Source: Chloroflexota bacterium (GTDB lineage Bacteria; Chloroflexota; Anaerolineae; JACRMK01). Taken from it: a stretch of 13,950 nt of DNA. Made by a program: the position numbers and the translations under genes. The notes under the pieces are model-generated. The model worked only from the letters and a program-made list of their open reading frames with translations. It was not told the DNA's origin and did not search any database. The stretch covers positions 1-13,950 of the forward strand of contig JACQEC010000116.1 of NCBI GenBank assembly GCA_016200765.1. Reading direction: 5' to 3'. This document shows positions 1-5,058 of this stretch, one piece after another. The number at the start of each line of letters is the position of its first letter. Position 1 is the stretch's first letter.

Positions 1-80
1 CCGTTAATATCTAATCTTGCTCGACACATTTCCGCCACAGGCCGTTGATTTCTACCTTACGTCACAAAGAGAGGAACCGC

Positions 81-428
81 ATGAACCAGCATCCGATTGT
101 GCATCTCGAAATTTCAGCCAAGAACCCCGCTGTGTCAGACCAGTTCTATGCCAGCGTGTTCGGTTGGGCCATTGAAGTTGACTCCAAGTTCAACTATCAC
201 CAGTTCCGCACCGAGGGCGGCCCCGGCGGCGCGTTCGTCGAGGGCGAGGGCATCATCCCCTATATCTACACCGACGATGTTGACACGTCGCTCGCGCGCG
301 TGGAAGCAGCCGGAGGCAAGACCATTTCCCCCAAGATGGAAATCCCCGGCACGGGTTGGTTCGCCTTGTTTTCCGATCCCGCCGGAAACCGGATCGGGCT
401 GTTCACGCCGATGGGCCAGATGGGATAA
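81..428 (+). CDS. VOC (glyoxalase/bleomycin-resistance fold) family protein
   Basis: A 115-residue single-domain protein of the vicinal oxygen chelate superfamily. These are small metal-dependent enzymes or binding proteins (glyoxalases, dioxygenases, resistance proteins), probably cytosolic. The two halves of the fold are visible: IVHLEISAKNP followed by FYASVFGW near the N-terminus, and a second module with YIYTDDVDTSLARVEAAGG, then GWFALFSDPAGNRIGLF at the C-terminus. His8 and Glu10 lie where the first metal-binding residue usually sits. The C-terminal GNRIGL lacks the acidic ligand of true glyoxalase I, so the substrate cannot be assigned. I chose ATG 81 because AAAGAGAGG lies just upstream (66-74); an in-frame ATG at 45 has no ribosome binding site and adds residues foreign to the family. 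It is monocistronic, with an intrinsic terminator 31 bases after the stop. Confidence 0.9.
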   Translation: MNQHPIVHLEISAKNPAVSDQFYASVFGWAIEVDSKFNYHQFRTEGGPGGAFVEGEGIIPYIYTDDVDTSLARVEAAGGKTISPKMEIPGTGWFALFSDPAGNRIGLFTPMGQMG

Positions 429-458
429 CGGGAGTACTTCGTCGTCTGTTGAAGGAGA

Positions 459-501
459 AACGCGGCATCCTCAACCTTTTGAGATGCCGCGTTCGTTTTT
501 T
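459..501 (+). terminator. Intrinsic terminator of the VOC gene
   Basis: A 10-bp perfect stem (AACGCGGCAT with ATGCCGCGTT) is extended inside by CTCAA/TTGAG after one bulged C. It closes on a CCTT loop and is followed by CGTTTTTTC. This is a textbook rho-independent terminator for the VOC gene, which stops at 428. Confidence 0.9.
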
Positions 502-529
502 CTGCGGGTCGGTTTAGACCACGCCCGCT

Positions 530-538
530 TTGATATAG
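530..538. repeat. Left 9-bp target-site duplication (TTGATATAG)
   Basis: TTGATATAG directly abuts the left terminal inverted repeat at 539. The identical 9-mer abuts the right terminal repeat at 838-846. Matching direct repeats immediately outside inverted termini are what transposition into a staggered target cut leaves behind. Confidence 0.7.
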
Positions 539-602
539 GGGTATAGCGCAGATTCGTCGGGGCAGAGCAACAGCCACACCTCACGCTGTTTGGCAACCGG
601 AT

Positions 603-633
603 GGCTGGCCCCCGACTGGATCGGGGGCTGGCC
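603..633. repeat. Hairpin insertion bracketed by GGCTGGCC
   Basis: GGCTGGCC occurs at 603-610 and again at 626-633. Between the two is CCCGA-CTGGA-TCGGG, a small palindrome; with flanking bases the stem is GCCCCCGA/TCGGGGGC (608-615 and 621-628). Copy B at 1648-1776 has only one GGCTGGCC and no palindrome, so this 23-bp block was gained in copy A or lost from copy B. Confidence 0.75.
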
Positions 634-659
634 GTGGCTTCGCGCTTAGCGCAGACCAT

Positions 660-680
660 CTCACGTCTCCGACGATTCTG
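660..680. repeat. 21-bp direct repeat, first copy
   Basis: The 21 bases beginning CTCACGTCTCCGACGATT are repeated exactly at 807-827. The two copies bracket a 126-bp block, absent from copy B, that carries two hairpins. The repeat includes part of the right terminal repeat of the element, so copy A contains its right end twice, the first time truncated after CTG. Confidence 0.85.
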
Positions 681-728
681 GGGGATAACCGGTTGCCCGT
701 GACGATGAACGGTTAGCGAACAGGCCAC

Positions 729-746
729 AACCCGCTTCAGCGGGTT
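729..746. repeat. Palindrome AACCCGC-TTCA-GCGGGTT
   Basis: A perfect 7-bp stem with a TTCA loop, followed by TTCT. It could terminate transcription weakly. Together with the next hairpin (758-780) it looks like an inserted palindromic repeat unit rather than the terminator of a particular gene, since no gene ends just before it. Confidence 0.7.
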
Positions 747-757
747 TTCTATTCATA

Positions 758-780
758 GCAGGCGGTTAGAAACCGCCTGC
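758..780. repeat. Palindrome with perfect 10-bp stem and AGA loop
   Basis: GCAGGCGGTT pairs fully with AACCGCCTGC around AGA. It sits 11 bases after the preceding hairpin, inside the extra block of element copy A. There is no T-run, so it is unlikely to be a conventional terminator. Confidence 0.75.
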
Positions 781-806
781 GTCGCTACGTGTTCACGCCC
801 AACCTC

Positions 807-827
807 CTCACGTCTCCGACGATTCTG
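807..827. repeat. 21-bp direct repeat, second copy
   Basis: Identical to 660-680. This copy runs into the complete right terminal inverted repeat (816-837) of the miniature element. Confidence 0.85.
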
Positions 828-837
828 CGCTATACCC

Positions 838-846
838 TTGATATAG
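838..846. repeat. Right 9-bp target-site duplication (TTGATATAG)
   Basis: An exact copy of 530-538, directly after the right terminal repeat. It marks the outer boundary of element copy A. Confidence 0.7.
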
Positions 847-853
847 CAAGCCA

Positions 854-882
854 TTGCGCTCGCCGCTACATGGTGCTATAGT
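854..882 (+). promoter_or_regulatory. Possible sigma-70-type promoter of the SDR gene
   Basis: TTGCGC at 854-859 and TATAGT at 877-882 are 17 bases apart, and TGC precedes the -10 box as an extended -10 (TGn). Transcription would start near 889, leaving a leader of only about 16 bases before ATG 905. It lies just outside the right end of element copy A. This was recognised by eye only. Confidence 0.45.
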
Positions 883-888
883 GCATAT

Positions 889-894
889 GGAGGA
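889..894 (+). promoter_or_regulatory. Ribosome binding site deciding the SDR start
   Basis: GGAGGA lies 10 bases before ATG 905. The in-frame ATG at 887 overlaps this site and has no ribosome binding site of its own, which favours 905. Confidence 0.6.
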
Positions 895-904
895 ACACAC
901 GGCT

Positions 905-1642
905 ATGACCGAGCGACGGATCGCTATCGTCACCGGCAGCGCGAAAGGCATCGGCGCGGCGGTCGCCGAGCGTTTGGCTCGCGACGGCATGACTGTCGTA
1001 ATCAACTACCGGACCAGCCAACGCGAAGCCGAAGCCCTGCTGTCGCGCATCCAGGCGCACGCGCCCGACTCCATCGCGGTGCGTGCTGACGTCAGCCGTC
1101 CCGATCAGGCGCAAGCCCTGATCGAGCAGGTACTGGCGCGCTTCGGGCAGGTGGACGTGCTGGTCAACAACGCCGGACCGTGGCTGGTCAAGGCGGCCTT
1201 CGACACCCGTGTAGACGAGTGGCAAATGATACTGGACAACAATCTGTCCAGCACCTTTTACTGTTGCAAGTTCGCCCTGCCCGCGATGCGCGCGCGACAG
1301 CAAGGCCAGATCGTCAATTTCGGATCCGCCAACACCGAATTGGCGCGCGGCGCGCCCAATGTCACGGCCTACAACGTTGCCAAGGCCGGCGTCGTCGTCC
1401 TGACGCGCTCGCTGGCGCGCACCGAAGGGCCGTTCGGCATCCGCGTCAACTGTGTCAACCCCGGATACATGGACACCTACGCCCTATCGGATGCGGATCG
1501 CGCTCACATGCCTTCACTGATCCCGCTGAAGCGGCTCGGCTCGCCCGCCGACGTCGCCGAGGCGGTAGCATTTCTCGTATCTGACAAGGCCGGCTACATC
1601 AATGGAGCCGTGTTGAACGTGCATGGCGGATTGTGGGTTTGA
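905..1642 (+). CDS. SDR family NAD(P)-dependent oxidoreductase (FabG-like)
   Basis: A 245-residue classical short-chain dehydrogenase/reductase. It has a single Rossmann domain and is probably a cytosolic tetramer oxidising or reducing a hydroxyl/keto group with NAD(P). The cofactor glycine motif TGSAKGIG is at 10-17 and NNAG at 88-91. The catalytic tetrad is complete: Asn113 (DNNLSS), Ser141 (NFGSAN), Tyr156 and Lys160 (YNVAK). The NPGYMDT segment at 185-191 and the C-terminal VLNVHGG match the family, as does the length. Lys14 in the glycine loop mildly suggests NADP. The substrate cannot be told; FabG-like ketoreductases and sugar/alcohol dehydrogenases share all these features. It stands alone between two copies of a miniature element. 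Copy B begins five bases after its stop, and a likely element-flank 9-mer overlaps the stop codon. Confidence 0.9.
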   Translation: MTERRIAIVTGSAKGIGAAVAERLARDGMTVVINYRTSQREAEALLSRIQAHAPDSIAVRADVSRPDQAQALIEQVLARFGQVDVLVNNAGPWLVKAAFDTRVDEWQMILDNNLSSTFYCCKFALPAMRARQQGQIVNFGSANTELARGAPNVTAYNVAKAGVVVLTRSLARTEGPFGIRVNCVNPGYMDTYALSDADRAHMPSLIPLKRLGSPADVAEAVAFLVSDKAGYINGAVLNVHGGLWV

Positions 1643-1647
1643 AGGCC

Positions 1648-1776
1648 GGGTATAGCGCAGATTCGTAGGGGCGAAGCCACGGCCACGCGCCACGCTATTG
1701 GCTAATCCGATGGCTGGCCGTTGCTTCGCCCTCCCCTCATGCCGTCTCACGACTCCGACGATTGCGCGTTATCGCC
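1648..1776. mobile_element. MITE-like element, copy B (129 bp, degenerate)
   Basis: A shorter copy of the element at 539-837. The left end (GGGTATAGCGCAGATTCGT) is identical over 19 bases to the left end of copy A. The right end (CCGACGATTGCGCGTTATCGCC) is a degraded inverted repeat of it. The body aligns at about 80 % over the first 72 bases without gaps. The flanking 9-mers TTGAAGGCC (1639-1647) and TTGATAACC (1777-1785) agree at 6 of 9 positions, consistent with an old, decayed target duplication. The left one overlaps the SDR stop codon. No coding capacity. Confidence 0.7.
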
Positions 1777-1792
1777 TTGATAACCAAGGCGT

Positions 1793-1822
1793 TTCACGTT
1801 TCATCTCCAGATATGGTATAGT
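1793..1822 (+). promoter_or_regulatory. Extended -10 promoter for the PilZ-dehydratase-GNAT genes
   Basis: TATAGT at 1817-1822 is preceded by TGG (extended -10, TGn). TTCACG at 1793-1798 serves as a weak -35, with an 18-base spacer. The start point expected 6-8 bases after the -10 box falls at about 1828-1830, essentially on the ATG at 1830. The PilZ messenger would therefore be leaderless. Confidence 0.5.
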
Positions 1823-1829
1823 AGCGCCC

Positions 1830-2204
1830 ATGAGCATAGACTACTACCTCCCGGGCGAGCGAAAGGCATCTGACCGGCGTGCCCACCCGCGCACGACGGT
1901 TCGTAATCAATTAAGTTACGATTACTATTCGCCTGAAGGCGTAAAGTTGGGGAGTGGCCTGGCGTTCACGCTAAATATCAGCCAGAGCGGCATGTTGCTG
2001 GAAACCGATAAGCCGCTGGAACCTGCCGCGGGACTACTGCTCGAAATGGTCACACCGCTCTACACCTTCATCGCCAACGCGGTCGCAGTCTACTCGTTCC
2101 AAATTGAAGAGCATCGCTTTCGGATCGGCCTCAGCCTGCAAAAGGTCATCGAAGGCGGCTGGCAGCCGATAGCCGACATGCCGGCAGTAGAGGAGCGCGA
2201 ATGA
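1830..2204 (+). CDS. PilZ domain protein (c-di-GMP binding candidate)
   Basis: A 124-residue stand-alone PilZ domain. PilZ proteins bind cyclic di-GMP and pass the signal to a partner. Both binding motifs are present: RxxxR as R17-AHP-R21, and NxSxxG as N49-I-S51-QS-G54. The beta-barrel segments follow (GLLLEMVTPL, FIANAVAVYSF, HRFRIGLSL). There is no signal peptide or membrane segment, so it is cytosolic. I chose ATG 1830 because the upstream in-frame extension to 1698 lies within the repeat element and reads as non-family sequence. There is no Shine-Dalgarno before 1830, and the promoter lies so close that the message looks leaderless. Its TGA stop overlaps the ATG of the dehydratase (ATGA), so the two are translationally coupled. 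The downstream target of the signal is unknown. Confidence 0.85.
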   Translation: MSIDYYLPGERKASDRRAHPRTTVRNQLSYDYYSPEGVKLGSGLAFTLNISQSGMLLETDKPLEPAAGLLLEMVTPLYTFIANAVAVYSFQIEEHRFRIGLSLQKVIEGGWQPIADMPAVEERE

Positions 2205-3187
2205 CATTTGAACGCCCTACATTGGCCGACGTTTTGCTCGCCAAGCGGCTGATTGCGCCGTACCTGAAACCCACGCCGTTGTATCGCTACGGCGCGCTGG
2301 ATCGCTTGGTCGGCGCAGAGGTCTACGTCAAGCACGAGAACCACCAACCGATTGGCGCGTTCAAGATTCGCGGTGGGATCAATCTGGTCGCGCAACTCAG
2401 CGCCGCCGAGCGTGCGCGTGGCATCATCACCGCCTCCACCGGCAACCACGGCCAGTCGCTGGCCTACGCTGGGCGACTGTTTGGGGCGCGCGTGATCATC
2501 GGCGTTCCGGAAGGCGCGAATCCACTAAAAGTCGAGGCGATGCAGAACCTTGGGGCCGAGGTGCTCTTTCATGGCCGCGACTTCGACGAGGCGCGCGAGT
2601 ATGTTGAGACGCTGGCCGAGGAGCGCAACCTGCGCTATGTCCATCCCGCCAACGAAAAGCTGCTGATCGCGGGCGTTGCCACCGAAACATTGGAGATTCT
2701 GGAGGAGCGTCCCGACATTGAAGTGATCATCGTGCCGGTGGGCGCTGGCAGCGGGGCCAGCGGCGCGTGCATCGTCGCCAAAGCGATTAACCCGCAGATT
2801 CGGGTGATTGCGGTTCAGGCCGAGCGCGCGCCGGCCGGCTATCTTTCGTGGAAGGAGGGCCGCCTGCTGGAAGCGCCGATGAACACCTTCGCCGAGGGTC
2901 TGGCGACGCGCACCGGCTACCCACTGCCGCAATCCATCCTGCGCGACCTGCTGGACGATTTCGCGCTGGTGAGCGACGATGAAATCCGACACGCTATGCG
3001 CTTACTGCTGGAGAAGACGCACAACCTCGCCGAAGGCGCGGGCGCATCGGCGCTGGCGGCGGCGCTAAAAATGAAGGAGCAACTGGCTGGCAAGAAGGTG
3101 GCGATTGTTCAGAGCGGCGGCAACACCTCGCTGGAGCACGGCCAGCGGCGCTGGCGCCGGTCTGGCGCAATGAGTTGGGCGGCATAG
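2201..3187 (+). CDS. Threonine/serine dehydratase family PLP enzyme
   Basis: A 328-residue fold-type II pyridoxal-phosphate enzyme, probably deaminating L-threonine or L-serine to the 2-oxo acid. Lys55 in GAFKIRGG is the Schiff-base lysine. STGNHG (79-84) is the family's substrate/cofactor loop, PVGAGSGASG (179-188) is the phosphate-binding glycine loop, and SGGN (305-308) contacts the pyridine nitrogen region. There is no C-terminal ACT regulatory domain, so it resembles catabolic TdcB-type enzymes or serine racemase-like and hydroxy-amino-acid lyases rather than biosynthetic IlvA. The phosphate loop has Ala and Ser where the usual run is GGGG. The start is ATG 2201, with GAGGAG at 2190-2195, overlapping the PilZ stop by ATGA. 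The last 15 or so residues are Arg-rich and unlike the family, and they overlap the next gene. Confidence 0.88.
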   Translation: MTFERPTLADVLLAKRLIAPYLKPTPLYRYGALDRLVGAEVYVKHENHQPIGAFKIRGGINLVAQLSAAERARGIITASTGNHGQSLAYAGRLFGARVIIGVPEGANPLKVEAMQNLGAEVLFHGRDFDEAREYVETLAEERNLRYVHPANEKLLIAGVATETLEILEERPDIEVIIVPVGAGSGASGACIVAKAINPQIRVIAVQAERAPAGYLSWKEGRLLEAPMNTFAEGLATRTGYPLPQSILRDLLDDFALVSDDEIRHAMRLLLEKTHNLAEGAGASALAAALKMKEQLAGKKVAIVQSGGNTSLEHGQRRWRRSGAMSWAA

Positions 3188-3831
3188 ACGGCGCACTGAT
3201 CGCGTATGACTGGGCGTCCTATGAACTCGTCGCCACAACACGCGAAGCCGTCCAAGGGTTGCTGGGCTGTCTGTATCGCGTGCCGGGGCACGGATGGCAG
3301 TTGTCCTTTCCCGACTGGGCGATGCCGGACGTGGTGGCCCATTGGCCGGAAGTCACCCGCGGCTACGAGGTATTCCACATCTGCACGCCCGGCACCTACC
3401 AACCGCCGCCCGTGCCAGGCGCTGACATCGTTCAGTTGTCGCCAGCGCTGGTTGAGCAATGCGCCTTCGAGTTGGAGGTTGTCAAGTCGCTTAGCGGGCT
3501 TTCCCTGCGCCCGTCAGCTATGCGAACGGGCGTACCTGCGATTTACGGCGCCATCGTGGACGGCCAAATCGTCAGCCTGGCCGACGGCTCCGCGATGAGT
3601 GATCAGGTGGCAATCGTCCAGCAGGTTTATACCATCCCCGGCTACCGACGGCGCGGCTTGGCGACCGCAGTTGTCGCCCGGCTGACCGAAGCGCTGTTCG
3701 CGTTGGGCCTCGTTTGCGCCTATGCCGCCAGCACGGCCAACCAGCCATCGCTTGCCCTCTGCCGCTCGTTGGGCTATAAGCCGATGGCGACTTTCGGCGT
3801 TGCCGAATATGAAGATGGCGGGGCGGTCTGA
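3175..3831 (+). CDS. GNAT family N-acetyltransferase
   Basis: A 218-residue protein whose C-terminal half is a GNAT acyl-CoA-dependent acetyltransferase domain. IVQQVYTIPGYRRRGLATAVVARLTEAL contains the acetyl-CoA pyrophosphate loop (RRRGLA), and the fold ends with the NQPSLALCRSLGYKP strand-helix. The N-terminal 100 residues are only weakly recognisable and may be a degenerate first GNAT module. The frame is open back to 2983 but offers no ATG, GTG or TTG before TTG 3175, so TTG 3175, 13 bases inside the dehydratase gene, is the earliest possible start. No ribosome binding site is visible there, so it probably depends on coupling, or the true start lies further in. A frameshift at the dehydratase/GNAT junction is the alternative. 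The substrate is unknown. Confidence 0.75.
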   Translation: MGGIDGALIAYDWASYELVATTREAVQGLLGCLYRVPGHGWQLSFPDWAMPDVVAHWPEVTRGYEVFHICTPGTYQPPPVPGADIVQLSPALVEQCAFELEVVKSLSGLSLRPSAMRTGVPAIYGAIVDGQIVSLADGSAMSDQVAIVQQVYTIPGYRRRGLATAVVARLTEALFALGLVCAYAASTANQPSLALCRSLGYKPMATFGVAEYEDGGAV

Positions 3832-3838
3832 CCGTTCC

Positions 3839-4930
3839 ATGACTCGTTCGATCCTCTATCAATCCAGCAAGTACGACGGCTCGGTCAATTATCGCTGGCA
3901 GGCGCAGCTCGAGTATGAGAACAGCCATCTGATCATCCTCTACACGCCGCCGAACACCCCCTATAGCGGGCGGCGCTCCGGAATCTTGCGCTACCCGTTT
4001 CGCAGCTACTTCTGGACCGACCGCTGGTACAACGTGAACCAGACCTTTCTTGGTCAGGACCACGCCGAACTGCGCCACTACATCAATCTGGGCACGCCCG
4101 CTGTCTTTCGCGATGGGGCCGTTTCGTTTGTGGACCTCGACCTCGACTTTGACATGGACAACCGGTGGAATCTGACCCTGCTCGATGAGGATGAATACGC
4201 GGCGCACAGTCGGCAATTTGCCTACCCGCGCCCCATCCGCCACCGCGTGGACGAGGCGGTGCAAGAAATCCGCCGGAGAGTGCGCGAGCGCGCGTGGCCC
4301 TTTGCCAGCGGCCTGCAAGGCCCGCGAATACGGATTCGCCCGTTCTACTGGAGCGATCTGGAGCGTATGGATGCGTGGCAGGGCTCTTACGGGCCGTTCG
4401 ATGACCCGTGGCTGATTCCCTCGCCCGGCACCTCCGAGCGCCATTACTGGTTCGCCAACTACCTCGACGCGCCCATCTGCCGCCTTTACGCCATCGAACA
4501 GCTCGACGGGGAGTTGATCGGCCACCTCTCCCTTCGAGAAATTACTCGCGGATCGCAGGCGCGGCTGGGTATCGGCTTTGCGCCGCTGGCGGTCGGGCAA
4601 GGCTTTGGCACGGAGACGCTTCAAACCTTCCTGCCCTACTACTTCGAGGTGCTGGGCTTTGAGCGTATGGTGCTGGACGTGGCGGCGTCCAACCAGCGCG
4701 CGGTTCGGGTCTACCAGAAGATCGGTTTTCGCCCTTCTGGCGAGCATTTCCGGGGGACTGACGACGAGGTTTACCAGTGGCTGGAAGACGGGCCGCACTT
4801 CGCCTCATTACGCAGATTCTTCCGACGCACGGGATGGGGTTTTCAGCAATTGCACTACGATATGGAGCTGTCGCATCAGAACTGGCAACAGCAAGCCGCC
4901 GTGCAGAACCAAATGCCGAACCGCCCATGA
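3839..4930 (+). CDS. DUF402 (FomD/Ntdp-like) - GNAT fusion protein
   Basis: A 363-residue two-domain protein. Residues about 12-155 match DUF402, the family of FomD and of staphylococcal nucleoside di/triphosphatases, which use divalent metal. The metal-binding acidic cluster is clear: VDLDLDFDMD at 98-107, then LLDEDEY at 114-120. Residues about 163-320 form a RimJ/RimL-like GNAT acetyltransferase: IRIRPFYWSDLERM, an acetyl-CoA loop at GQGFGTE (253-259), then SNQRAVRVYQKIGFRPSG. A further 40-residue tail rich in Gln and aromatics follows. The ATG at 3839 is seven bases after the preceding GNAT stop; in-frame ATGs at 3809 and 3815 would overlap that gene and precede the conserved DUF402 start. 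It is last in the four-gene set. The pairing hints at phosphate hydrolysis plus acyl transfer on one substrate, but the substrate is unknown. Confidence 0.85.
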   Translation: MTRSILYQSSKYDGSVNYRWQAQLEYENSHLIILYTPPNTPYSGRRSGILRYPFRSYFWTDRWYNVNQTFLGQDHAELRHYINLGTPAVFRDGAVSFVDLDLDFDMDNRWNLTLLDEDEYAAHSRQFAYPRPIRHRVDEAVQEIRRRVRERAWPFASGLQGPRIRIRPFYWSDLERMDAWQGSYGPFDDPWLIPSPGTSERHYWFANYLDAPICRLYAIEQLDGELIGHLSLREITRGSQARLGIGFAPLAVGQGFGTETLQTFLPYYFEVLGFERMVLDVAASNQRAVRVYQKIGFRPSGEHFRGTDDEVYQWLEDGPHFASLRRFFRRTGWGFQQLHYDMELSHQNWQQQAAVQNQMPNRP

Positions 4931-4942
4931 CAGCCACGAAAT

Positions 4943-5030
4943 GACGGTAGGGGCAAACGGTCTGTCTCCCCTGACGCGAGTCAGCGCGTGAACGATCAGG
5001 CCGATTTGCACGCGGCTTCGCCCTTACCGG
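4943..5030. repeat. Imperfect palindromic repeat in the convergent gap
   Basis: CGGTAGGGGCAAACGG (4945-4960) is matched on the other strand by CGGTAAGGGCGAAGCCG near 5014-5030, so the region can fold back on itself. Inside is CTGAC-GCGA-GTCAG (4971-4984), a short stem with a GNRA-type loop. The DUF402-GNAT gene ends at 4930 and the M20 gene at 5059 on the other strand, so this repeat lies between convergent genes. It may act as a two-way terminator, though no T-run is present. The GTAGGGGCGAAGC-type motif also occurs inside the elements at 539 and 1648. Confidence 0.5.
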
Positions 5031-5058
5031 TCCCGCACGGCTCAGTACGGCGGTACGC

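Larger units (their letters stand above)
539..837. mobile_element. MITE-like non-autonomous element, copy A (299 bp)
   Basis: The ends are 22-bp inverted repeats, 539-560 and 816-837, matching at 21 of 22 positions; they begin GGGTATAGCGCAGA. No convincing coding sequence lies inside, so transposition would need an enzyme supplied elsewhere. The first 72 bases align without gaps to copy B (1648-1719), differing at about 14 positions. The next common block (634-677 against 1720-1763) and the last 13 bases also have identical lengths in both copies. Copy A is longer because of two internal insertions: 23 bp at 611-633 and about 147 bp ending at 827. Each insertion is bracketed by a short direct repeat. 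The family identity of the missing transposase is unknown. Confidence 0.75.

Noticed and set aside
1..60. TAATAT at 5-10 and TTGCTC at 17-22 as promoter parts for the VOC gene
   Set aside because: No properly spaced -10/-35 pair could be formed within the window. The real promoter may lie partly outside it.
729..780. Two hairpins considered as a terminator for an upstream gene
   Set aside because: The only upstream gene already has a strong terminator at 459-501, and the second hairpin lacks a T-run. They fit an inserted palindromic repeat better.
539..837. Element considered as a truncated insertion sequence with a transposase remnant
   Set aside because: No frame inside shows transposase similarity or adequate length. 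It is better described as a miniature non-autonomous element.
3572..4798. 408-residue minus-strand open frame opposite the GNAT and DUF402-GNAT genes
   Set aside because: The plus-strand genes have clear domains and active-site motifs. This frame has none and no ribosome binding site.
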